DNA from: an uncultured Lachnospiraceae bacterium
GTDB taxonomy: Bacteria; Bacillota; Clostridia; Lachnospirales; Lachnospiraceae
Assembly (NCBI GenBank): GCA_910579735.1
Contig: CAJTUZ010000008.1
Span: 62,001 to 126,000, forward strand
Reading direction: 5' to 3'
DNA length: 64,000 nucleotides
Of this stretch, positions 52,094 through 60,369 are shown in pieces. Under the pieces are notes generated by a model. That model was not told the origin of the DNA. It worked only from the letters and a program-made list of their open reading frames with translations, and searched no databases. The position numbers and the translations under genes are program-made. How positions within the stretch are numbered: position 1 is the first letter of the stretch; every line of letters starts with the position of its first letter.

Positions 52094-52702
52094 CTATATT
52101 TTTTCAAAATCATCAACACCGTGTTTACACCAGGGGCAGATAAAATCAGGCGGAAGTTCTTCTCCTTCATAAACGTATCCGCATACCGTACAACGCCAGC
52201 CTTTTTTCGGAGCAGACTGCGATGAATCAGGCTTCGGTTTTACAAATTCGTGGTAATAAGCATAAGTCATTGCTTTTTCATCGGAAAGAACATCTGCATC
52301 CGTGACTTCTGCAAGAAACATCATATGCGTGCCCAGATCATATGAATTTAAAACTTTGCAGTCAAAATAGGCATTGGTGTGTTCTTTCAGATAAGGAAGT
52401 TCCTGTTTGGTAAGCGCAAAAGGAACACCGACAAATTTATCGGCTTCTCTTCCGCTTTGAAAACCAAAATTTTTGAAGATGGAAAAAGGTGCAGATTCAG
52501 AAAGGACTGAAATAGACGCAATTCCTGCTTTTTGAATCATTTCAGAAGTAAGATTCTGTTTGTTGACAGCAAAAATAATACGTTTTGGATCTTCTGCTAC
52601 CTGCGTTACCGTGTTGATAATACATCCGTTCATTTTCTGTTCTGTCTTTGTGGCAATAACGAAAAGACCATAAGACAATTTGAAAAAAGCCTGTGGATTC
52701 AT
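52094..52702 (-). CDS. High-molecular-weight rubredoxin (flavin reductase-rubredoxin fusion)
   Basis: Residues 1 to about 150 are a flavin-reductase-like FMN domain (NGCIINTVTQVAEDPKRIIFAVNKQNLTSEMI). After a Pro/Ser linker comes a C-terminal rubredoxin-type domain of about 35 residues with two Cys pairs: WRCTVCGYVYEG and DFICPWCKHG. Such proteins (Hrb of acetogens) pass electrons from NADH or a partner to flavodiiron proteins that reduce O2 or NO. It begins a three-gene operon, with FIST 16 nt downstream. Confidence 0.92.
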   Translation of the reverse strand: MNPQAFFKLSYGLFVIATKTEQKMNGCIINTVTQVAEDPKRIIFAVNKQNLTSEMIQKAGIASISVLSESAPFSIFKNFGFQSGREADKFVGVPFALTKQELPYLKEHTNAYFDCKVLNSYDLGTHMMFLAEVTDADVLSDEKAMTYAYYHEFVKPKPDSSQSAPKKGWRCTVCGYVYEGEELPPDFICPWCKHGVDDFEKI

Positions 52703-52768
52703 AAATGTACCTTCCTTAATTATAATTTGAGATTAGTATGCAGATAAAATAAGCTTTTTATACTTTAT

Positions 52769-52797
52769 ATCATAATATATAGTTCTATACTATACAA
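52769..52797 (-). promoter_or_regulatory. Promoter of the rubredoxin-FIST-chemoreceptor operon
   Basis: On the minus strand TTGTAT (52792-52797) and TATGAT (52769-52774) are 17 nt apart, giving a leader of about 60 nt before the rubredoxin ATG. Neither of the two following genes has room for a separate promoter. Confidence 0.65.
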
Positions 52798-52806
52798 TGA
52801 AAATTT

Positions 52807-53490
52807 TTATAGTCTGCTGTTTCGATCGGTATCATATTTTTTTTCCAAAGTTAATCCTGTCAATAAACCGTCATTTTGTAAATCAAATTCCATAAAATAA
52901 CGATACTCTTTCATGTCAAAAGGAGAAAACAGGATGTTTTCATTACCGGTAAAATCAGGAAATATTTCTTCTGCTTTTTCTCTGTTTAGTTCTGTAAGCG
53001 GAATATTGTTAAAAGCAATTCTGGCAAAGTCTGCTTTATCTCCGTCGTCAAATGAAAAATTCATAGATGCAATTACGGCATCCCCCATTTTTACAGCTTC
53101 TTCGTCTGTGGCAATGCTCACAAATGCGTAGACAGAATCTGTTAAATGGATAGAAAAGCCTGAATAAGAACTGTTTGCTTTCAATTTTTCTTCCGGATCG
53201 ATTTCATGCTCATAATATTCGTAAGATGGCGTCGTTTCAAATATATCCATACGCAGACCGTTGTCCAATAAGGATTGAATGGTAGTTTCTCCTATAAGGA
53301 TTTCAATATCATCAATCAGGACAGGATATAAAGGTTCTTCTGATTTCTGTAGAGTATCTTCTATCAATTTTTCTTCTTTTTCAGATTCAGAGGGATGGTC
53401 ATTTTTTTCGCCGGAACATCCTGTTACTGCCGCATTCATGAAAATAAGAAATATTCCCATGAAACACCATTTTTTGAGCATATTTTTCAT
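52807..53490 (-). CDS. Lipoprotein of unknown function, paralog A
   Basis: The lipobox VTGCSGE follows a signal of about 20 residues. The mature part opens with a Lys/Glu/Ser linker and then a domain shared with the next gene: YPVLIDDIEILIGETTIQSLLDNG, DEEAVKMGDAVIASMNFSFDDGD and FPDFTGNENILFSPFDMKEY. I start at ATG 53490, aligned with the paralog's start; a longer frame to 53541 overlaps the upstream gene. No known family is recognised. It is the downstream copy of a tandem pair sharing one transcript. Confidence 0.75.
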   Translation of the reverse strand: MKNMLKKWCFMGIFLIFMNAAVTGCSGEKNDHPSESEKEEKLIEDTLQKSEEPLYPVLIDDIEILIGETTIQSLLDNGLRMDIFETTPSYEYYEHEIDPEEKLKANSSYSGFSIHLTDSVYAFVSIATDEEAVKMGDAVIASMNFSFDDGDKADFARIAFNNIPLTELNREKAEEIFPDFTGNENILFSPFDMKEYRYFMEFDLQNDGLLTGLTLEKKYDTDRNSRL

Positions 53491-53512
53491 TTTCCTTCCA
53501 TAATGAATCCTT

Positions 53513-54157
53513 TTATTGTTCGCTGTTCCAATCAACGTCATATTCCTTTTCTACGGAAAATCTCATCAGAGAATAGTCTGTTTGAGAATTAAAACCCAAA
53601 AAATAGCTGTATTCTTTCATAGTATAAGGAGAAAACCACATATTTTCATCACCGGTAAAATCGGGAAACATTTCTCCTGCTTTATCTCTATTCAGTTCTG
53701 TGATCGGTACGCCGTTAAATGCAATTCTTTCAAGATCTGCTTCATCTCCGCCGGCCAGTGAAAAATCCAGATAAGCGATTACGGCGTCTCCCATTCTGAT
53801 TGCTTCTTCATCCGTAACGATAGAAATATGTACGAAGATCTGGTCGGTAATCCAGATTGAGCCGCCTGTATAATAACTATTTGCCTCCAGTTCTAATTCC
53901 GGATCGATTTCATATTCGTAATATTCATTGTCCGGCGTCAGTTCCGACACTGTCATTTTGAATCCCTTATCAAGAAGAGACTGTACGGTGGTTTCACCGA
54001 TCCGAATCTCAACATTGTCAATTGTGACGGGATAGACAGGTTCTTCAACTTCTTCAACGGGTTCTTCCTTCTTTTCGCCGGAACATCCTGTTACTGCCGT
54101 GGGTATGAAAAAAAGCAGTAAAGCGAGAATGCCTGATCTTTTAAATATGTTTTTCAT
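53513..54157 (-). CDS. Lipoprotein of unknown function, paralog B
   Basis: The signal peptide ends in lipobox VTGCSGEKKEE, nearly the same as in paralog A. The mature domain aligns along its whole length with paralog A (YPVTIDNVEIRIGETTVQSLLDKG, DEEAIRMGDAVIAYLDFSLAGGD, FPDFTGDENMWFSPYTMKEY). I start at ATG 54157, with AAAGGATAAC in front; an open frame to 54316 runs through the promoter and cannot be translated from it. The acidic linker after the Cys is shorter than in A. It heads the pair. Confidence 0.75.
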   Translation of the reverse strand: MKNIFKRSGILALLLFFIPTAVTGCSGEKKEEPVEEVEEPVYPVTIDNVEIRIGETTVQSLLDKGFKMTVSELTPDNEYYEYEIDPELELEANSYYTGGSIWITDQIFVHISIVTDEEAIRMGDAVIAYLDFSLAGGDEADLERIAFNGVPITELNRDKAGEMFPDFTGDENMWFSPYTMKEYSYFLGFNSQTDYSLMRFSVEKEYDVDWNSEQ

Positions 54158-54215
54158 TTTTGTTATCCTTTCTGTTATGATACATAGTCCTTTCATATCA
54201 AATAATTGCAGAAAA

Positions 54216-54244
54216 ATTATAGCATAATCCGGCGGTTTTGTAAA
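54216..54244 (-). promoter_or_regulatory. Promoter of the tandem lipoprotein genes
   Basis: On the minus strand TTTACA (54239-54244) and a perfect TATAAT (54216-54221) are 17 nt apart, about 60 nt upstream of the paralog B start. Confidence 0.75.
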
Positions 54245-54340
54245 AGAGTATACGAAAGTAAGTGGAAAAGAGGACAGTTTTTTATAATAACTTGATACAC
54301 CACAGGGAAGAAGCAAATTTAAATATTGTTTCTTCCTTTT

Positions 54341-54369
54341 TTGAGGTTTATAATTTTTTATAGTATAAG
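54341..54369 (+). promoter_or_regulatory. Candidate promoter of the MATE gene
   Basis: TTGAGG (54341-54346) and TATAAG (54364-54369) are 17 nt apart and 27 nt before the ATG. Confidence 0.5.
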
Positions 54370-54395
54370 ATGCAGATAGAAAGGTTTGATACTCT

Positions 54396-55745
54396 ATGAA
54401 TTTTGCAAATGCAGATCAAAAAAGACAATATATGCTGGAAACGCCGGTGAAGAAACTGGTCTGTACTTTGGCCGGTCCTACTATTTTAAGTATGCTCATT
54501 ACATCCTTTTACAATATGGTAGACACCTTTTTCGTCGGTAAGATCAACACACAGGCAACGGCAGCAGTCGGCATCGTTTTCTCTCTGATGGCGATCGTTC
54601 AGGCGATCGGTTTTTTCTTCGGGCACGGATCCGGTAATTATATTTCCAGGAAGCTGGGGGCAAAGGAAATAGAAGAGGCGGAAAAAATGTCTGCGGTCGG
54701 TTTCTTTTCGGCGCTTGCGGCCGGTACTATTCTGATGCTGCTTTGTCTTATATTTGTAAAGCCGCTTGCTTATGCGCTTGGTTCAACGGAGACGATTCTG
54801 CCCTATACGGTTACATATTTATGGATCATACTGCTTGGCGCGCCGGCAATGACGACTTCTCTTGTACTAAATAACCAGATGCGTTTTCAGGGCAGCGCTT
54901 TTTATGCGATGATAGGAATTGTTTCCGGGGCAGTGCTTAATATGATTCTGGATCCGCTGCTGATATTACAGTGCGAAATGGGTATTGCAGGAGCTGCTTT
55001 GGCGACGACAATCAGCCAGTATTTCAGTTTCATTCTGCTGCTTCTCATGGTGAAAAAGGGCGGCAATATACAGATTCGTCTGACAAATTTTAAGCCGAGT
55101 CTGCATTTTTATAAAGAGATGATAAGAGGCGGTATGCCTTCGTTATGCAGGCAGGGACTTGCAAGTCTGGCGGCAATCTGTCTGAATCATACGGCGGGAA
55201 TTTACGGGGATGCGGCAATTGCAGGAATGTCGATTGTATCAAGGATTACGATGTTTGCCAATTCCGCTCTGATAGGATTCGGTCAGGGATTTCAGCCTGT
55301 CTGCGGATTTAATTACGGCGCGGGCAATTATAAAAGAGTATTGGAAGCATTCTGGTTCTGCGTCAGGTATGCTTTTATCTTCCTGATCATTGTAAGCGTT
55401 ACGGGTTATGGTTTTGCACCGTAGCTGGTAGCGCTTTTCAGGAAAGATGATATGGAAGTGATCTCCGTAGGCACAGCAGCTCTGCGTTATCAGGTCGTTG
55501 CGTTTCCTTTAAATGCCTGGATTGTTATGTGCAATATGATGTTACAGTCTATCGGTAAAGGATTAAAAGCATCTATCGTGGCATCGGCCAGACAGGGGTT
55601 ATGCTTTCTGCCATTGATCTTAATTCTGCCGCATTTCTTCGGTCTGCAGGGTGTGGAAATCTGTCAGGCGGTTTCGGATGTCTTAACGCTTGCCATTTCC
55701 GTGCCGATCGGATTGAGTGTAATACGGGAAATGAAAAGAACATAA
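54396..55745 (+). pseudogene. MATE family efflux transporter interrupted by an amber codon
   Basis: The frame encodes a 12-helix MATE exporter. It starts MNFANADQKRQYMLETPVKKLV, with GPTILSMLITSFYNMVDTFFVG and later GFGQGFQPVCGFNYGAGNYKRV. A TAG at 55422-55424 interrupts it after GYGFAP. The same frame continues without any other defect (LVALFRKDDMEVISVG) to a normal stop at 55745, giving 449 codons in all, the usual family length. A CAG-to-TAG change would explain it. Two-piece translation is unlikely, because the downstream ATG (55452) has no good ribosome binding site. The damage is probably recent, since the rest is intact. Confidence 0.85.
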
Positions 55746-55775
55746 AAGCGTAGAAGCAAAATAAAATGAGGAAAT

Positions 55776-56444
55776 ATGATGTCAAAAATAATGATTATCG
55801 AAGACGATCCTGTTATTCGGGATGAACTTACGCTGCTTTTGCAAAATGAGGGTTATCATGTGGCTGCGGTCACTGTCTTTCGGGATATTGCCACACAAGT
55901 GTCGGAATCTGCGCCCGATCTGATTCTTCTGGATCTGGGTCTGCCTGAGCGGGATGGATTTTCCTTATGTGCGGAATTTCGCCGGAATCTGGATACGCCG
56001 GTTATTTTTGTGACCAGTCACGATTCCGCGCTTGACGAGCTGCAGGCTCTTAGTCTGGGCGGTGATGATTATATTACCAAGCCATATAATGTTCCGGTAC
56101 TTCTGGCGCGTATCCGCTCTGTTCTGCGGCGGAGCACAGTAAGGTCAGGCTCAGAGAATCCAGGCGTCAACGGACTTACGTTAGATCCAATGAAAGGATA
56201 TGCATCGGCGAATGGGAAAACAATAGAACTGACACGTAACGAGCTGCAGATTCTGGCCTGTCTTATGGAGCACAATGGGGAGATTGTATCCCGTGCCAAT
56301 CTGATAGAAACGTTATGGGATAATCAAATTTATATTGATGATAATACGCTCAGTGTAAATATGACCAGATTGCGGGGAAAACTGGAGAGCATCGGTCTTT
56401 CTGATTTTATCAAGACACGCAGAGGAATGGGGTATCAGCTATGA
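55776..56444 (+). CDS. OmpR-family response regulator of a Bce-type system
   Basis: The receiver domain has the acidic pair IIEDDP and the phosphorylated Asp in LILLDLGLPERDG. The winged-helix domain ends LESIGLSDFIKTRRGMGYQL. GAGGAAAT precedes the double ATG. It overlaps the kinase gene by four bases (ATGA). The neighbouring kinase, ATPase and permease show that it belongs to the BceR group, which switches on peptide-antibiotic detoxification transporters. Confidence 0.92.
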   Translation: MMSKIMIIEDDPVIRDELTLLLQNEGYHVAAVTVFRDIATQVSESAPDLILLDLGLPERDGFSLCAEFRRNLDTPVIFVTSHDSALDELQALSLGGDDYITKPYNVPVLLARIRSVLRRSTVRSGSENPGVNGLTLDPMKGYASANGKTIELTRNELQILACLMEHNGEIVSRANLIETLWDNQIYIDDNTLSVNMTRLRGKLESIGLSDFIKTRRGMGYQL

Positions 56445-57466
56445 CGATCAGAGAATTTTTATCCGACCGCTTGAGAAGATTACTTTTTCAGGCGGTCTTT
56501 ATAATGGCGGCAGCCATTTTTTTGTCTGCTACGGGAACCGGGATGGGTGTTCTGATTCTGTTGCTTTGCGCCTGGATTTTGGTATTGATCTGTATACAGA
56601 CGTATGATTTTCTGAAATGCCGTGCGCATTTGTCAGAATTACAGTTTATTATGGATCACCTGGATGAAAAATATCTTTTTACCGAGTGTATTCCGAAAGC
56701 CGGGAATCTGTATGAACGCTATCTTTTCATTCTTACGAAACGGGCCGGGCGTTCTATGATACGGGCAGTTTCCGATGCCAGAGCAGCTAATCGGGAATAT
56801 CGGGAGTATGTGGAAAGTTTCGTCCACGAGATCAAGGCGCCGATTACGGCAGCCAGGTTGATCAGCCGGCATGTTGAACCGGAAACAGGGCGTAAACTGA
56901 TAAAAGAATTGTCTCAAATCGAAGCGCATGTGGAACGCGCATTATTTTATGCCCGTCTGGAATCTCCGGAAAAGGATTTTCTGGTCAGGCAGTCATCGCC
57001 TGCCGTAATTGTGGCAAACGCTATTGAACGGTATCGCAGCCTTCTTATACAAAGCGGATTTCGGATCGAGACGGACAATCTGGAACAGACTGTTTATACG
57101 GATGAAAAATGGGCGGAATTTATCTTTGGTCAGATTTTGCAGAATGCGGTGCGTTATCGAAGAAAAGAAGATCCATTTATCAGAATTTCCGGCGGGCGCT
57201 CCGGTTCACAGATTGCAATAACCGTTTCGGATAACGGGATCGGTATTCCTGCGCATGAACTGCCCCGCGTTTTCGAAAGAGGATTTACCGGAAGCAATGG
57301 ACGCAGTCTGGGGGGTGCAACGGGTATGGGTCTGTATCTTTGCCGTAAGCTTTCGGCCTGTATGGAAGCAGAATTGCAGATTTTTTCTGAAGAAGGAAAG
57401 GGCACGCAGGTTATGGTTATTTTCCCGGTCCGAGATGCAGAGTCTGGTGCCGGAAAGAGCTTTTGA
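56441..57466 (+). CDS. Intramembrane-sensing histidine kinase of a Bce-type system
   Basis: The kinase has two close transmembrane helices (about residues 15-55) with almost no extracellular loop, the mark of BceS-like kinases that sense through their partner transporter. The phospho-acceptor His is in SFVHEIKAPITAARL. The ATPase part has the N-box QILQNAVRYRRKED, DNGIGIPAHELPRVFERGFTG and GGATGMGLYLCRKL. It overlaps the regulator gene by four bases. Confidence 0.92.
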   Translation: MTIREFLSDRLRRLLFQAVFIMAAAIFLSATGTGMGVLILLLCAWILVLICIQTYDFLKCRAHLSELQFIMDHLDEKYLFTECIPKAGNLYERYLFILTKRAGRSMIRAVSDARAANREYREYVESFVHEIKAPITAARLISRHVEPETGRKLIKELSQIEAHVERALFYARLESPEKDFLVRQSSPAVIVANAIERYRSLLIQSGFRIETDNLEQTVYTDEKWAEFIFGQILQNAVRYRRKEDPFIRISGGRSGSQIAITVSDNGIGIPAHELPRVFERGFTGSNGRSLGGATGMGLYLCRKLSACMEAELQIFSEEGKGTQVMVIFPVRDAESGAGKSF

Positions 57467-57475
57467 ATAAATAAT

Positions 57476-57491
57476 CTTACAAAATCGTAAG
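57476..57491 (+). promoter_or_regulatory. BceR-type operator upstream of the transporter genes
   Basis: CTTACAAAATCGTAAG is an inverted repeat that fits the BceR box pattern TnACA-N4-TGTAA with one mismatch. It begins 10 nt after the kinase stop. A TATAAT at 57535-57540 lies 44 nt downstream, placing the box upstream of a weak -35, as in known Bce promoters. Confidence 0.6.
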
Positions 57492-57645
57492 AAAGATCAA
57501 AGAGAATTCGATACAATAATTTTTCCCCAAAATGTATAATGTTTCCGTATACAGGACACAGGATAAACAGGCGTTTTTATCCGATAGAAAGTTCTGTCGG
57601 TCCTGAATATAAAATGTTGACAGAATTGGGAAAGGGGTATTTTTC

Positions 57646-58404
57646 ATGTTGGAGATCAGAAACATTGAAAAGTATTACGGAAGTAAAAATAATGTTACCA
57701 AAGCGTTAGACCGCGTCAGTTTCTGTGTAGCGGACGGTGAGTTTATTGCAATTATGGGTGCATCCGGCAGCGGAAAGACAACACTTTTAAATTGTATTTC
57801 TACGATCGATACGGTCAGCGCCGGAGATATTTTATTAAACGGTGAAAATATTGCCGATCTGTCTGCCGGGGAATTGGCCGGATTCCGCAGGGAGCGGCTC
57901 GGTTTTGTTTTTCAGGATTTTAACCTGTTAGATACGCTCACCATTGAGGAAAATATCGGTCTGGCGCTGTCTCTAAATCATGCGGATCCGCATATGGTCA
58001 GACAAAGGATAGAAGAGATTTCCGTAAAGCTGGGTATTGTTGACATTTTGGAGAAATTTCCCTATCAGGTATCAGGAGGACAGAAACAACGTGCCGCATG
58101 CGCAAGGGCAATGGTGGCAGGGCAGTCCCTGTTGTTAGCTGACGAGCCGACGGGTGCGTTAGATTCCAGGGCATCTAAAAATCTGCTGGAAATCATGACA
58201 CAGATGAACCGGGAAATGGGGGCCACGATTTTAATGGTCACGCACGACGCTTACAGTGCAAGTTATGCCAGACGTGTTCTGTTTCTAAAAGATGGACGGA
58301 TTTTCAATGAACTGCTGCGGGGCGAACGATCCCGCAGCGTATTTTATCACGAGATTTTAGACATTCTGGCTTTGCTTGGAGGTGATATCAGTGACGTTAT
58401 CTAA
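57646..58404 (+). CDS. ABC transporter ATP-binding protein of a Bce-type system
   Basis: This is a MacB/BceA-type ATPase with Walker A GASGSGKTT, Q-loop FQDFNLLD, signature VSGGQKQRAACARAM, Walker B LLLADEPTGALD and switch His in MVTHDAYSASYARRV. The 252 residues are the usual length. It pairs with the ten-helix permease that follows, overlapping by 14 nt. Confidence 0.94.
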   Translation: MLEIRNIEKYYGSKNNVTKALDRVSFCVADGEFIAIMGASGSGKTTLLNCISTIDTVSAGDILLNGENIADLSAGELAGFRRERLGFVFQDFNLLDTLTIEENIGLALSLNHADPHMVRQRIEEISVKLGIVDILEKFPYQVSGGQKQRAACARAMVAGQSLLLADEPTGALDSRASKNLLEIMTQMNREMGATILMVTHDAYSASYARRVLFLKDGRIFNELLRGERSRSVFYHEILDILALLGGDISDVI

Positions 58405-60340
58405 ATTATCCCTTCGTAATGCCAAAAGACAGGCAAGAGATTATCTGGTTTATTTTGTGACACTCGTCATGGCGGTGTCGTTTATGTATGCATTTAATAA
58501 TCTGATCTTTTTGGAAGAAGTGCAGACGCTTGCGGAAAGCATAGCGATGCTTCCGCTCCTTATTGTTCTGGCAAGTATTGTAGTAGTCTGTATTATCGGC
58601 TGGTTTGTTTCCTATACGACAAGATTCATGCTGCAAAGACGCAGCAGAGAATTCGGTACTTATATTTTGATCGGTCTGGAGAATCAGCAGGTGGCAAAAC
58701 TGTTTTTTCTGGAAAACCTGATCGTAGGAGGCTTTGCGCTTGTTATAGGCATTTTACTCGGCAGTTTTCTGTTTCAAATGATGCGTGCCATTATTTTGAC
58801 TTTGTTCGATATGCCGTATAAATTTGCATATACCGTTTCACTAAGAGCGGTTCTTCTGGCAGTATTATATTTTCTATTCATCTATCTGTATGCTCAGCGA
58901 AAAAGCCGCAGGCGCATTCGGTCTATGAAGATATATGATCTTATCTATTTTGAGAAGCAGAATGAGGGGATCGTTATTCAGACGAGTAAAAAGCGTCGTA
59001 AAATATTTACGGCATCGATCGTCTTAGGCGTTATCGGAACGCTTCTGCTTCTAATGGGCAGCGCGGTCCCCGGTATTCTCGGCGCCGCTTGTATTATAGT
59101 CTTTTTATACGGTTTTTTCTTAAGTTTTGCTTCCGGTGTTCCTGCCTTTTTTGAGAAAAGGCCTGCCGGCAAATATCAGGGGCAGACATTGCTTATTTTC
59201 CGTACGCTGACTGCCAAACTGGCCACTGTCGGAACTTTAATGGCGACTATCTCTTTGCTTTTTACCGCCGTACTGGTTTCCGAAGGAACCGGACAGTGTA
59301 TCCATGCGATATTATCGAACCGGGCAAAGCAGGAATCCTGTTTTGATCTTTTTATCAGCGTTGAGGCCGGAGAAAATGATTATATGTCTGATTATTCAGA
59401 CTATATTGAAAAGAATGTTCCCGTTAAAGAGTACAGATTATATGATATTTATTTAAATGATAATACGCAGATTATGGACCATATAGAAAAATATACCGAA
59501 TATTACCGGTATTATGATGGAGATACTATGATGAAATTCAGTGATTATGCGGCTTTGCGTAAAATGCTCGGATATCCGGAAGTTACACCCGTGTCCGGTA
59601 CCTATTTGGTTCATTGCCAGTATTATCTGAAAGATATTATGGAGAATTATAAGAAACCGCTCCCTATCGGAGACAGTGAACTTATGCCCGGCGGTGTTTA
59701 TACGGAATATATGAACCAGAACTGGTCGGGAAACGGACATCAGTATATTCTGGTCGTTCCTGATGAGGTTCTGGCAGACCGGGCTGTGAACCACAGAATC
59801 TATGCCGCCATGACTGTCGAACCGGTCAGTGAAGCACAGTATCAGGCAATTTCAAGTATTATGCAAAGAATATATGAAGAATCTGCAGAAATGGAATATT
59901 ACTCTTCGTTTTATGCGGGATCTGTCGTGAAGGCAGAAGCGGCATCCGGTATTGTGATGATGGTATTTCCACTTTATTATCTGGCCTTGATTCTTACCAT
60001 GACAGCGGCAGCTATTCTGACCATTCAACAATTGGCAGAGACAGATCATTATAAAAGACAGTTTGTGCTTCTTGGAAAACTGGGCATGGACCGCAGGGAA
60101 ATGGCGAAAGCGCTGCGCGGTCAATTCATTATTTATTATGTTATGCCTGCCGTACCTCCTGTACTGATTAGTGTGCCGTTTATATATAATCTGGGAAAAG
60201 GGGCGGAACCCGGAATAATGATCGGTACAAGTTCTCCGTTTATGATTACACTTGCTGCTTTGGCGCTGTTCTTTTTCTTCTATGCCGTTTATATTGTGTT
60301 GGCCTATACGGGATTAAAAAGAAATGTGCTGCCGGAATAA
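58391..60340 (+). CDS. FtsX-type permease of a Bce-type peptide-resistance transporter
   Basis: The 649-residue permease starts MTLSKLSLRNAKRQARDYLVYF. It has about ten transmembrane helices with a large extracellular domain of roughly 210 residues (about 300-510, Tyr- and Asp-rich) between helices 7 and 8, typical of BceB. FtsX motifs occur in the first membrane block and again near VLLGKLGMDRREMAKAL. The start is the GTG at 58391, with GGAGG 8 nt upstream; a TTG frame from 58376 would run over that site. It likely frees lipid-II-cycle targets from a peptide antibiotic and signals to the kinase. Confidence 0.92.
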   Translation: MTLSKLSLRNAKRQARDYLVYFVTLVMAVSFMYAFNNLIFLEEVQTLAESIAMLPLLIVLASIVVVCIIGWFVSYTTRFMLQRRSREFGTYILIGLENQQVAKLFFLENLIVGGFALVIGILLGSFLFQMMRAIILTLFDMPYKFAYTVSLRAVLLAVLYFLFIYLYAQRKSRRRIRSMKIYDLIYFEKQNEGIVIQTSKKRRKIFTASIVLGVIGTLLLLMGSAVPGILGAACIIVFLYGFFLSFASGVPAFFEKRPAGKYQGQTLLIFRTLTAKLATVGTLMATISLLFTAVLVSEGTGQCIHAILSNRAKQESCFDLFISVEAGENDYMSDYSDYIEKNVPVKEYRLYDIYLNDNTQIMDHIEKYTEYYRYYDGDTMMKFSDYAALRKMLGYPEVTPVSGTYLVHCQYYLKDIMENYKKPLPIGDSELMPGGVYTEYMNQNWSGNGHQYILVVPDEVLADRAVNHRIYAAMTVEPVSEAQYQAISSIMQRIYEESAEMEYYSSFYAGSVVKAEAASGIVMMVFPLYYLALILTMTAAAILTIQQLAETDHYKRQFVLLGKLGMDRREMAKALRGQFIIYYVMPAVPPVLISVPFIYNLGKGAEPGIMIGTSSPFMITLAALALFFFFYAVYIVLAYTGLKRNVLPE

Positions 60341-60361
60341 GGATACGGCAGCACTTTTTTA
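60325..60361 (+). terminator. Terminator of the Bce-type operon
   Basis: GTGCTGCCG and CGGCAGCAC form a 9-bp GC-rich stem followed by TTTTTT. The 5' arm lies in the last codons of the permease gene. Confidence 0.92.
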
Positions 60362-60369
60362 TGATTGTT

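Noticed and set aside
54158..54316. 53-residue N-terminal extension of lipoprotein paralog B
   Set aside because: It crosses the promoter at 54216-54244; the signal peptide begins at 54157 with its own Shine-Dalgarno sequence.
55422..55424. Pyrrolysine or other recoding at the MATE amber codon
   Set aside because: No pyl genes or recoding hairpin are visible here, and MATE proteins are not known to need recoding; a nonsense mutation is simpler.
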